A stretch of DNA of 64,000 nt, from positions 5,565-69,564 of the forward strand of contig DASUFE010000105.1 of assembly GCA_036274675.1 (NCBI GenBank), given 5' to 3'. The notes beneath the pieces were generated by a model, which worked only from the letters and a program-made list of their open reading frames with translations, searched no databases and was not told the DNA's origin. This document shows, one piece after another, positions 35,243 to 43,050 of this stretch (the stretch's first letter is position 1; each line of letters begins with the position of its first letter). This DNA is from DASUFE01 sp036274675. Lineage in GTDB: Bacteria > Pseudomonadota > Gammaproteobacteria > HTCC5015. Both the position numbers and the translations under genes were made by a program.

Positions 35243-35780
35243 AATAACGCGTGCATTATTGATCCTGATCGCGGCCTGCGTGGCGGCGCCGGAGGCACTG
35301 GCGCTGGCGTGGGACGAACTCAGCCCCGAGCAGCAGAATGTGCTCGGCGAAGCGCGTGCGGGATGGGACAAGCTGGAGCCGGAGCGGCAGCAGGCGCTCG
35401 CGCATCGGGCGGAGCGGTATCTAAAGATGACGCCGGAACAGCAGCAGGCCGCGCGCAAGCGTTTTGAACAATGGCGCAAGCTGCCGCCGGAGAGAAGGCG
35501 CCAGATACGCAACATGTATCGGCAATTCAGGGAGCTGCCTCCCGAGGAGCAGGCGGCGCTGCGCGAACGCTACCGCCGCTTCCAGCAGTTATCGCCTGAA
35601 GAACGAAAGAGTCTGCGGCAACGCTGGCTGTCGATTTCGCCCGAACAGCGCCGCGAATTGCGCGAGCGCTGGCGGAATATGGATCCGGAGGAACGACGGA
35701 AACTGCGCGAACGCCGGCGCAACGGGAAACTGGAAGAGTCCGTGCAACAGCCGGCAGCGCAGACTCGTACCGCACCCTGA
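35229..35780 (+). CDS. DUF3106 periplasmic protein
   Basis: 183 residues from ATG 35229; ATG 35235, with GGGAG nine bases upstream, may be the actual start. A signal peptide ends near LALA, and the mature part is built of repeated LSPEQQ / LPPEERR-type units spaced 17-20 residues apart, ending in a highly basic tail. DUF3106 members occur with this class of sigma factor. Strong helix potential; function unknown. The last gene of the coupled cluster. Confidence 0.78.
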   Translation: MKMTKITRALLILIAACVAAPEALALAWDELSPEQQNVLGEARAGWDKLEPERQQALAHRAERYLKMTPEQQQAARKRFEQWRKLPPERRRQIRNMYRQFRELPPEEQAALRERYRRFQQLSPEERKSLRQRWLSISPEQRRELRERWRNMDPEERRKLRERRRNGKLEESVQQPAAQTRTAP

Positions 35781-35898
35781 AACAGTCGCCGGGCGTGAAA
35801 CCGTTCCCGGTTTGTCGATTTTCTTTGGTGCGGTGTCAACCGCGACCGGGTCGTCTCCGTTAATGCGGGTATCACAAACAAAAAAACTGGAGAGTTGT

Positions 35899-36288
35899 AT
35901 GAAGCGAGAATTGTTGAAGCTGGGTGTGCTGCTGGCTGGCCTGCTGGCCGTGTCCGGCGCGATGGCCGACCGCGGGGATCGGGTCGACCAGCGGCTGGAT
36001 GATCGCGGCGACCGGATTGACCGGCGTTTGGATAACCGGGGCGACCGGATCGACGAGCGGCTCGATGAACGGGGCGAGCGTCGGGAAGAGCATTTTGACC
36101 GCCAGGCGGAACGGGCGCGCAAGAAGGGTCACGAGAAGCAGGCGGAGCACTTGGAAAACAAGGGCGAACGGGTGGAAGAGCGCCTGGATAACCGGGGCGA
36201 TCGGATCGATGAACGTCTGGATAATCGCGGCGACCGTATCGATGAGCGGCTCGACAGGCGGGGCGACCGTATCGAGCGCCGTCGGTAA
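35899..36288 (+). CDS. Periplasmic protein of 11-residue DRGDRIDxRL repeats
   Basis: 129 residues from ATG 35899, with GGAG a few bases upstream. A signal peptide (1-23, ending AMA) leads to three 11-residue repeats of the form D-x-RGDRIDxRL, a diverged helical insert (about 58-88), and three to four more repeats. DNA shows the same 33-base periodicity. The period of 11 fits a long, highly charged helix or rod. Similar repeat proteins are scattered in proteobacteria without known function. It has its own leader (118 bases after the DUF3106 stop) and a terminator at 36309. Confidence 0.72.
   Translation: MKRELLKLGVLLAGLLAVSGAMADRGDRVDQRLDDRGDRIDRRLDNRGDRIDERLDERGERREEHFDRQAERARKKGHEKQAEHLENKGERVEERLDNRGDRIDERLDNRGDRIDERLDRRGDRIERRR
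35965..36288 (+). repeat. 33-base tandem repeat inside the DRGDR protein gene
   Basis: Units such as GATAACCGGGGCGACCGGAT recur every 33 bases in two blocks split by a non-repeat segment. Third positions vary, so copies are not recent identical duplications. Confidence 0.65.
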
Positions 36289-36308
36289 AAACTTTCCGCT
36301 ATAAAACC

Positions 36309-36340
36309 GCCGCCCGCATTGTTCATTGCGGGCGGCTTTC
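36309..36340 (+). terminator. Terminator after the DRGDR repeat gene
   Basis: 10-base perfect GC stem (36309-36318 / 36327-36336) with an 8-base loop, followed by TTTC. It separates this gene from the lectin region. Confidence 0.7.
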
Positions 36341-36713
36341 ATCCCGATATGCAGATTAAAAATGGCCGGTGACCTGTTAAAACTCCTGATTTAAGGATGC
36401 CACCGCTTCCGATTAATCAATTCTGCTTAAGGCTTTTCTCGCTCCGAATTTATCAGTAGCTACTTGACTGACAAAAAGAGCTATTGGCCAAGCCACTTTA
36501 AGCCGTCTTTAACAATGTTTATATGCCATAAGTCCGGCTTTAAAAACGTTTACATGGACGAATTCGGGCTTTTACCCCGCTAGCATTCCCTCCCAGGAGA
36601 ACGTTTACATGGTCGAACCCGGCCTTACCAGCATCATATTGCGGTGGATTCCAGATTTAGTTGGGGGATTGTGCAAGCGGGCTATTAATCACGAGTATTT
36701 AAGGAGAATGATC
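36341..36713 (+). other. Leader region of lectin gene 1 with threefold direct repeats
   Basis: About 370 bases without a gene. AACGTTTACATGG occurs twice (36545-36557, 36600-36612), 55 bases apart, each followed by a CGAA...GGGC/GGCC...TTACC stretch; a weaker relative starts at 36511. The repeat suggests operator copies or a duplicated leader. ATG at 36714 has AAGGAG seven bases upstream, which decides the start. Confidence 0.55.
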
Positions 36714-37967
36714 ATGAAAACCAGGAACCCTTGGGTTCGTCATTTACGTTTCAAACTGCTTGCCGTCCTGTGCGTCGTGCTGCTCGGTCAGGGCGTTTTT
36801 ATCCATCCGGCGCTTGCCGACACCGACACCGATCCCGAAGTGGACGCCAGATACGCCGTCATCACAAGGGGCGCCGGCAAACTGGATTGTTTTATGGTGC
36901 ATGGTGGCGAGATATGGAGGAAATCCTATAACGGCAGCTGGACGGACTGGAGCAACCTGGGCAGGGCGCCTACCGGAGAGGATTTTACTAAGGTTGCAGC
37001 TGTAGCCGCGGGCAATAATCGCTGGGATATCTTTGCAACGAGCAATACCACCAATGTGGTTTATCACCTCGCCTTTGACGGAACCTATTTATGGAGCTGG
37101 GAAAGTATGGGCAGTGTCGGGAATGTCGCGTTTGCCGGCGTGCAAGCGGTATCCAGCGGCAACGGTCAGATCACTCTGTTAACCCGGACGACTTACGCGT
37201 CGGCAGCAGGTTCAAGTCCTTTTGTATACAAAACCTGGACCGCGAGCAACGGTTGGAGGCCCAGTCAGACCGGTTGGACCACGCTCGATAATACCGGATC
37301 ACGTTTTAGCGTCTACGCGCTTGCCCATTCCGGCAGCCAACTCGGTTTTTTCAGACAAATGCATTCCACGGCCCTCGGATACAAGTCCTGGAATGGAACA
37401 CGCTGGATGCAAGTAGACCGCAATGGCCTTTGGTTCAACCAGTGGGCGGATCTGAGTGGTGGCCTGAGCTATAAAACACCGTATGCGGTTTCCTGGGGCC
37501 CCAATCGTGTCGACGTATTCGCGCGTGGGACGGATGGAAACGCCTACATTAATAGCACAGACTCCGCAAGCAACGGGGGTGGCTGGTACGGCTGGGCCTC
37601 GCTTGGGAAGGTGAGTCCATATTTCAGCGGACAAGCGTATACCGGAGCCATTACCGCCGTCGCCTGGGGACCGAACCGGCTTGATATCTTCACACGCGAG
37701 GAATCGACATACTATTACAAAGCCTGGACCGGAACGCAGTGGTGGCCAAGCCAGACCACTTGGGAAAATATTGGCACCATTCCCGGAGATTACACCTGGA
37801 ATTATTCGCCGAACCCGGTTTCCTGGGGACCGAACCGGATCGATTTGTTTACATTCGATAGCAACCTTGGTACATCCGGCACGCTGTATCACAAATATAC
37901 GGATGGAAATGGCTGGTTCCCCACCGGCGGCAATGGCTGGGAAAGCCTCGGGCATCCGCCTATCTAA
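36714..37967 (+). CDS. Secreted seven-bladed PLL/DUF346-type lectin-like beta-propeller (copy 1)
   Basis: 417 residues. Signal peptide 1-35 ends at PALA. The mature protein is seven repeats of 45-55 residues, each containing a strand like AVSWGPNRLDIFTR (strictly AVxxGxxxxDxF) and ending in W-x-x-W-x-x-L/M-G. This is the DUF346 / PLL signature of fucose-binding propeller lectins first described from Photorhabdus, which have seven blades. Sugar-binding residues cannot be judged by eye. ATG 36714 follows AAGGAG by 7 bases. The paralogous gene follows after a hairpin at 37981. GC is a little lower than in flanking genes. Confidence 0.8.
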   Translation: MKTRNPWVRHLRFKLLAVLCVVLLGQGVFIHPALADTDTDPEVDARYAVITRGAGKLDCFMVHGGEIWRKSYNGSWTDWSNLGRAPTGEDFTKVAAVAAGNNRWDIFATSNTTNVVYHLAFDGTYLWSWESMGSVGNVAFAGVQAVSSGNGQITLLTRTTYASAAGSSPFVYKTWTASNGWRPSQTGWTTLDNTGSRFSVYALAHSGSQLGFFRQMHSTALGYKSWNGTRWMQVDRNGLWFNQWADLSGGLSYKTPYAVSWGPNRVDVFARGTDGNAYINSTDSASNGGGWYGWASLGKVSPYFSGQAYTGAITAVAWGPNRLDIFTREESTYYYKAWTGTQWWPSQTTWENIGTIPGDYTWNYSPNPVSWGPNRIDLFTFDSNLGTSGTLYHKYTDGNGWFPTGGNGWESLGHPPI

Positions 37968-37980
37968 CTTGTGCTGATCC

Positions 37981-38011
37981 AAAGAGCGAGTCGATGTGTG
38001 ATTCGCTCTTT
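37981..38011 (+). terminator. Hairpin between the two lectin genes
   Basis: AAAGAGCGAGTC pairs with GATTCGCTCTTT (one G-U pair), then TCG. Weak T run. It shares AAAGAGCG with the terminator after the second copy, so the downstream region was duplicated together with the gene. Confidence 0.55.
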
Positions 38012-38065
38012 CGTCAATCAATAACAATGATTTTGAAAATTTTTAATAATTCAGGAGTAATCATC

Positions 38066-39292
38066 ATGAAAACCAGGAGCCCTTGGGTCCGCCATTTCAA
38101 ACTGTTCGCCGTTCTATGTGTCGCGCTGCTCGGGCAGGGCTTGTTTATTCACCCTGCGCATGCCCAGATCCTGAGCGATAAGGATAAACGATTCTCCGTC
38201 ATTTCGAGAGGCCCCGGCCTGCTCGATATTTTTATTGTGAACGGCCCGACTAACGAGATATGGATGAAATCCTGGACCGGATCGATATGGACCAACTGGA
38301 GAAACCTTGGGAGAGCGGCTAATGGCGATCCGTTATATAACGTTTACGCCGTCGCCTCGGGCAACAACCGCTGGGATATCTTTTCAACCAGTGGTGGCGG
38401 TGGCACCCTTGGCCCGGTCTGGCACAAGTCCTTCGACGGAACCGTCGAGTATGGATGGGAAAGCAGGGGGAGCGTAGGGGAGGCCTTTCCCGGCGGCATC
38501 CAGGCGGTTTCCACCGGAAACGGCCAGATCAACCTTTTCACCCGGTATACCGGGAGTGGCGGTAGAGCACCTGTACTCACGAAACGCAGGAACGCAAACG
38601 GCAGCTGGGTGCCCTGCAGTACCTGTGCCTGGACCGTGATCGATACGAATAGTGCGGAAGAAAGGTATAACTTCAGCGCGCTTGCCCATTCCGGCAATCG
38701 ACTCGATCTTTTCAAGAGCTCGGAATCCGACAACAATATTTTTCAAAAATCCTTTAATGGAACCTATTGGACGTTGGGTCCGTGGTTTTATATGTACGGC
38801 CAGTCCAGGTCGACGCCTTATCCGGTTTCCTGGGGCACCAATCGTATTGATGTCTTCGTGCGTGGCGTGAATGACAGAAATGTCTACATCAATAACAGCG
38901 ATGACGCCGGCGTGCACTGGAACGGCTGGGGCTTTCTGGGAAGGGGAGCCACCAATAATACGACCGATGTTGCGGGCATTTCCGCCGTCGCCTGGGGGCC
39001 GAACCGCCTGGATCTCTTCACCCGGGAGGCTACCACTCTCTATTACAAAGCCTGGACCGGATCGTACTGGTGGCCAAGCCAGACCACCTGGGAAAATCTC
39101 GGCTTCATGGCCAGTTACGTCACGGGTCATCCGCCGCTGCCGGTCTCGTGGGGTCCGAGCCGGATCGACCTGTTTTATTACCACGACACGCCTAATGGGG
39201 CGCCAAACACCCAGACTCTGTATCACAAATGGACGAACGGTAATGGGTGGGGGCCTTCCCAGACCGAATGGGAAAGCCTGGGGCCGTACTAA
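38066..39292 (+). CDS. Secreted seven-bladed PLL/DUF346-type lectin-like beta-propeller (copy 2)
   Basis: 408 residues; AGGAG at 38053-38057 sets the ATG 38066. Signal peptide 1-34 (ending AHA) is near-identical in position and composition to that of copy 1 (both begin MKTRxPWVRH). Seven repeat blades are again readable, with PVSWGTNRIDVF, AVAWGPNRLDLF and PVSWGPSRIDLF as the clearest, and it ends in WESLG. Blade 3 carries an extra Cys pair (PCSTC). Copies 1 and 2 are tandem duplicates that have since diverged, blade by blade. Confidence 0.8.
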   Translation: MKTRSPWVRHFKLFAVLCVALLGQGLFIHPAHAQILSDKDKRFSVISRGPGLLDIFIVNGPTNEIWMKSWTGSIWTNWRNLGRAANGDPLYNVYAVASGNNRWDIFSTSGGGGTLGPVWHKSFDGTVEYGWESRGSVGEAFPGGIQAVSTGNGQINLFTRYTGSGGRAPVLTKRRNANGSWVPCSTCAWTVIDTNSAEERYNFSALAHSGNRLDLFKSSESDNNIFQKSFNGTYWTLGPWFYMYGQSRSTPYPVSWGTNRIDVFVRGVNDRNVYINNSDDAGVHWNGWGFLGRGATNNTTDVAGISAVAWGPNRLDLFTREATTLYYKAWTGSYWWPSQTTWENLGFMASYVTGHPPLPVSWGPSRIDLFYYHDTPNGAPNTQTLYHKWTNGNGWGPSQTEWESLGPY

Positions 39293-39310
39293 TCGCGTTT
39301 AACAAATAAT

Positions 39311-39353
39311 CCAAAGAGCGGGTCAGTACCCGCTCTTTGGCGTTCTTTTTTTT
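39311..39353 (+). terminator. Strong intrinsic terminator after the second lectin gene
   Basis: 13-base perfect stem CCAAAGAGCGGGT / ACCCGCTCTTTGG (39311-39323, 39328-39340) and, after GCGTTC, a run of T to 39353. Confidence 0.85.
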
Positions 39354-39509
39354 CATCGCTATTTCCATGATTCCATGCGAGGCATAGCCCATGGCGGGCG
39401 ATTTTCATCGCAGATTCACAATTAAAGCTCCAAAAAACCCCTTTAAATAAAGGCGTTTGCTTTTATTAAATCAGTCATATTAAGATAAACCATCGTTGTG
39501 TGTGGGTTA

Positions 39510-40103
39510 ATGATGGTTATGTCTTATCAGCTTACACAACAAGTCCTGCGTACCGACGCATCCGGAATGCCGTTGGAGTGGGTCAATTACCGCGATGCAA
39601 CCCGTCTCTATTACGCCGAGCAGGTCGCCTACAGCTGCGGCAGCCTGCTGTATGAAGTGCGCGGCGGCATCAATGCCTGGTCCGGGCGCCGCAGTGTCAT
39701 TCCCGTCAATTCCATCATCGCGACCTACGGCCATAACAAGACCCTGCATGGCACCTATATTCCGCCGCTCTGCAATGAAACCCTGTTCAAACGCGACGGT
39801 TACCTTTGCATGTATTGCGGCGAGCGCTTCCGCTATTCGGAACTGTCGCGCGATCATATACGCCCCTTGAGCGCCGGCGGCGACGATGTCTGGAACAACG
39901 TGGTCGCAGCCTGTAAGCGTTGCAATAACCACAAGGCCGGACGCTCGCCGGAGCAGGCCGGCATGGAATTGCTGGCGGTGCCCTTCGTGCCCACCCATGC
40001 CGAATATATTTATCTGAAAGGGCGCAAGGTGCTGGCCGACCAGATGGAGTTCCTGAAAGCCCATTTCCCGCGTACGAGCCCCTTACACAAGCGCGGTGCT
40101 TGA
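39510..40103 (+). CDS. HNH endonuclease-family protein
   Basis: 197 residues from ATG 39510; ATG 39519 is as likely. The HNH core is CMYCGERF, then LSRDHIRPLSAGGDDVWNNVVAACKRCNNHKAG (read in parts), with the two CxxC zinc pairs, DH and N of the motif in order. This fits a stand-alone HNH protein of the type widely found as single gene in proteobacteria; it may act in DNA repair or restriction. No phage or intron context is visible. Follows the lectin terminator and precedes hemH by 96 bases. Confidence 0.82.
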   Translation: MMVMSYQLTQQVLRTDASGMPLEWVNYRDATRLYYAEQVAYSCGSLLYEVRGGINAWSGRRSVIPVNSIIATYGHNKTLHGTYIPPLCNETLFKRDGYLCMYCGERFRYSELSRDHIRPLSAGGDDVWNNVVAACKRCNNHKAGRSPEQAGMELLAVPFVPTHAEYIYLKGRKVLADQMEFLKAHFPRTSPLHKRGA

Positions 40104-40198
40104 TCGTTGCTGAAAAAAGCCATACCGGTTTTTAAACGCACTTCCTTAGAAACAGAATTTGATCCTGCGTCGCTCGGCCGGGCCTGATAGGATGGCGC

Positions 40199-41212
40199 AT
40201 GCCCGAACAAATGATAAATGCCGGAATAAAGCCGAAAACCGGTGTCCTGCTGGTTAATCTCGGCACACCCGATGCGCCCACACCGGCCGCGCTGCGCCGT
40301 TATCTCGCGCAATTCCTGTCCGATCCGCGGGTCGTCGAGGCGCCGCGCTGGTTGTGGCGGCTGGCCCTGTACGGTTTCATCCTGCGTACCCGTCCCCGCC
40401 GTTCGGCGCACGCCTATCAATCCATCTGGACTCCGCAAGGCTCGCCATTGCTGGTCAACAGCGAACGCCAATTACAGGCGATTGCCGCGGCGCTGCGGCA
40501 GCAGCATGGCGGGAGCGTGGTGTGCGTGCTCGGCATGCGTTACGGCAACCCCTCGCTTCCCGCGGCACTCAGGACTTTGCAAGACGCAGGCATTGAGCGA
40601 CTGCTGGTGTTGCCGCTCTATCCGCAATACTCGGGCACGACAACCGGTTCGACCTTCGATGCCTTGAGCGCCGAGTTGCAGCGCTGGCGGCGCGTTCCCG
40701 CCCTGCAGTTTGTCGACGGTTATCACGATTTCGAGCCTTATATTGAGGCAATGGCGGCACAGCTGCGGCGGCATTTCGCGGAACACGGCCGCGTGCAGAA
40801 ATTGCTGCTGTCTTTCCATGGCATTCCCGCCGAATATGCCGCCAAGGGCGATCCTTATCCCGAACAGTGCCGCGAGACTGCGCGTCTTCTGGCGCGGGCC
40901 TTGAAACTAGGCGAAGCCGACTGGCAGCTGGTATTTCAATCGCGTTTTGGACCCAGAGAGTGGCTGCAGCCTTATGCCGACCGCACTCTGCGGAGTTTGC
41001 CGCAGCAAGGTGTGAAACGGGTGGCGGTGTTCTGCCCGGGTTTTGCGGTGGATTGTCTGGAAACCCTCGAAGAGATGGCGGTTATGAACCGAAAACTGTT
41101 CCTTGAGGCTGGAGGCGAAGGTTTCGATTATGTACCGGCCCTGAATGCCGAGGCCGAGCATATAGCGGCCTTGACCGCATTGATCGAGCAGCGCCTCCAG
41201 GGCTGGGGCTGA
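40199..41212 (+). CDS. hemH: Ferrochelatase
   Basis: 337 residues, usual length. Carries the family motifs GVLLVNLGTPDAP near the start, the LYPQYSGTTTGST region and SFHGIPAEYAAKGDPYP with the metal-binding His, and the FCPGFAVDCLETLEE segment with Glu near the C-terminal end. It inserts Fe2+ into protoporphyrin IX, the last step of haem b synthesis, at the inner membrane. Another haem gene, hemJ, is in this window at 49.2 kb. Transcribed in the same direction as apbC downstream. Confidence 0.96.
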   Translation: MPEQMINAGIKPKTGVLLVNLGTPDAPTPAALRRYLAQFLSDPRVVEAPRWLWRLALYGFILRTRPRRSAHAYQSIWTPQGSPLLVNSERQLQAIAAALRQQHGGSVVCVLGMRYGNPSLPAALRTLQDAGIERLLVLPLYPQYSGTTTGSTFDALSAELQRWRRVPALQFVDGYHDFEPYIEAMAAQLRRHFAEHGRVQKLLLSFHGIPAEYAAKGDPYPEQCRETARLLARALKLGEADWQLVFQSRFGPREWLQPYADRTLRSLPQQGVKRVAVFCPGFAVDCLETLEEMAVMNRKLFLEAGGEGFDYVPALNAEAEHIAALTALIEQRLQGWG

Positions 41213-41315
41213 TTCCCCGTAATCATTGGCGCTTGCGCCAGGCGCTACGGGCTGATGCTTCAGGCCCGCGTCCCGCGCCTGATGTACAATAATGCCCCCG
41301 ATCGAGGAGCTTGAG

Positions 41316-42416
41316 TTGTCAAACGAAGCCCAAATCCGTTCCATTCTGGAAACTTATCAAGACCCCTATCTCGGCTGCGCGCTGGGTGCGGCTGGCGTCA
41401 TTCGAGGCTTGAGTGTTGATGCATGCAGTATTACGGCCTCTCTGGAGTTCGGATTTCCTTTGGGCCGTTATGAACCGCAACTAAGAACCGCGCTCGAACA
41501 GGCGCTGCGCGGGGAGGCTGGCGCCTGCGCCATCGATCTCCAACTGAGCTGGAGCGTGCAGGCACGCGGTGTGCAGAAAGGCGTGCAGCGCCATCCTGCC
41601 GTCAAGAACGTGATTGCGGTTGCTTCCGGCAAGGGTGGCGTCGGCAAATCCACTGTGGCCGTCAATCTCGCGCTTTCATTGCAGGCTCAGGGCGCGCGCG
41701 TCGGCATGCTGGACGCCGATATTTACGGCCCGAGTCAACCGCGCATGCTCGGTATGCAGGGTAAGCCGGACAGTAGCGATGGTAAAACCTTCGCGCCGAT
41801 GCGACCCTACGGCTTACAGGCCATATCGATCGGGTTGATGGTGGACGAGGAAACGCCGATGATCTGGCGCGGGCCTATGGTCAGCCAGGCCTTGCAACAG
41901 TTGATGTTTCAGACGCGATGGGAACAGCTGGATTACCTGATCATCGATCTGCCGCCCGGCACGGGCGATATCCAGCTCACCCTGTCGCAGCGCGTGCCCG
42001 TGAGCGGGGCAGTAATCGTTACCACGCCGCAGGATATCGCGCTGCTGGACGCGCGCAAGGCTTTCCGCATGTTCCAGAAGGTGGAAGTACCGGTGCTTGG
42101 AGTGGTGGAGAACATGAGCCTGCACATCTGCAGTCAGTGCGGACACGCCGAACCCGTATTTGGCCACGGTGGCGCCGGCAGGATGGCGCGCGATTACGGC
42201 ATCGAATTGCTCGGCGAGCTGCCGCTCGATATTCGTATCCGCGAGCAGGCCGACAGCGGGAAACCGACGGTTGCGGCGGACCCCGAGGGGCAACTCAGCG
42301 AAATTTATCACGCTATTGCCTTGAAGACGGCCGCGCGTTTATCCTTGCGGCCCAAAGACTACAGCGGAATAATGCCCAAGGTCGTCGTTCAAGGCGAGCC
42401 CGCGGGAAAATCCTAA
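41316..42416 (+). CDS. apbC: Fe-S cluster carrier ATPase (Mrp/ApbC)
   Basis: 366 residues from TTG 41316, chosen because GAGGAG sits six bases upstream; ATG 41292 adds eight residues and has no good site. An N-terminal MIP18/DUF59-like domain precedes the P-loop GKGGVGKST (105-113). The Mrp signature includes DADIYGPSQPRM, then GTGDIQLT, and the cluster-binding CxxC in HICSQCGHAE. It carries [4Fe-4S] clusters to apoproteins. dcd follows 11 bases downstream, a conserved pairing. Confidence 0.93.
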   Translation: MSNEAQIRSILETYQDPYLGCALGAAGVIRGLSVDACSITASLEFGFPLGRYEPQLRTALEQALRGEAGACAIDLQLSWSVQARGVQKGVQRHPAVKNVIAVASGKGGVGKSTVAVNLALSLQAQGARVGMLDADIYGPSQPRMLGMQGKPDSSDGKTFAPMRPYGLQAISIGLMVDEETPMIWRGPMVSQALQQLMFQTRWEQLDYLIIDLPPGTGDIQLTLSQRVPVSGAVIVTTPQDIALLDARKAFRMFQKVEVPVLGVVENMSLHICSQCGHAEPVFGHGGAGRMARDYGIELLGELPLDIRIREQADSGKPTVAADPEGQLSEIYHAIALKTAARLSLRPKDYSGIMPKVVVQGEPAGKS

Positions 42417-42427
42417 AAGAGCGAACG

Positions 42428-42994
42428 ATGAGCATCAAATCGGACAAATGGATCCGTCGCATGGCGGAACAGCACGGCATGATCGAGCCTTTCGAGCCGC
42501 AACAGGTCCGCAGCAACGGTCATGGGCGGGCAGTGTCTTTCGGCACCTCCAGCTATGGCTACGATGTGAGATGTGCCGCTGAATTCAAGATATTCACCAA
42601 TATCAATTCCTCGATCGTCGATCCCAAGAAGTTCGATGAAAACAGCTTCGTGAATTTCAATTCGGAGGTATGCATCATTCCTCCCAACTCCTTCGCGCTC
42701 GCGCGCACCATCGAGTATTTCCGGATCCCGCGCAATGTGCTGACGATCTGTCTCGGCAAATCGACCTATGCGCGTTGCGGCATTATCGTCAACGTCACAC
42801 CGCTGGAGCCCGAATGGGAAGGTCATGTCACACTGGAGTTTTCAAACACTACGCCCCTGCCGGCGAAGATTTACGCCAATGAGGGCGTCGCCCAGATGCT
42901 GTTCTTCGAATCCGATGAGGTCTGCGAAGTGTCCTACAAGGATCGCGGCGGAAAATACCAGGGACAGAAAGGCGTTACTCTTCCCAAGACTTAA
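42428..42994 (+). CDS. dcd: dCTP deaminase
   Basis: 188 residues. Typical trimeric dCTP deaminase: SSYGYDVR near 39-46, KSTYARCGI near 110-118, and the catalytic Glu in HVTLEFSN. It deaminates dCTP to dUTP, which dUTPase then converts to dUMP for thymidylate synthesis. Coupled to apbC upstream by an 11-base gap; a weak hairpin follows. Converges with the DUF1631 gene. Confidence 0.97.
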   Translation: MSIKSDKWIRRMAEQHGMIEPFEPQQVRSNGHGRAVSFGTSSYGYDVRCAAEFKIFTNINSSIVDPKKFDENSFVNFNSEVCIIPPNSFALARTIEYFRIPRNVLTICLGKSTYARCGIIVNVTPLEPEWEGHVTLEFSNTTPLPAKIYANEGVAQMLFFESDEVCEVSYKDRGGKYQGQKGVTLPKT

Positions 42995-43050
42995 AGCAGC
43001 AGTTTTCAGCAGCGATAATCAATATTCTCGCTGTTAACTGTTCATTACTG

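Noticed and set aside
35965..36288. CRISPR array
   Set aside because: The 33-base repeat is coding, in frame, lacks spacers, and its copies vary.
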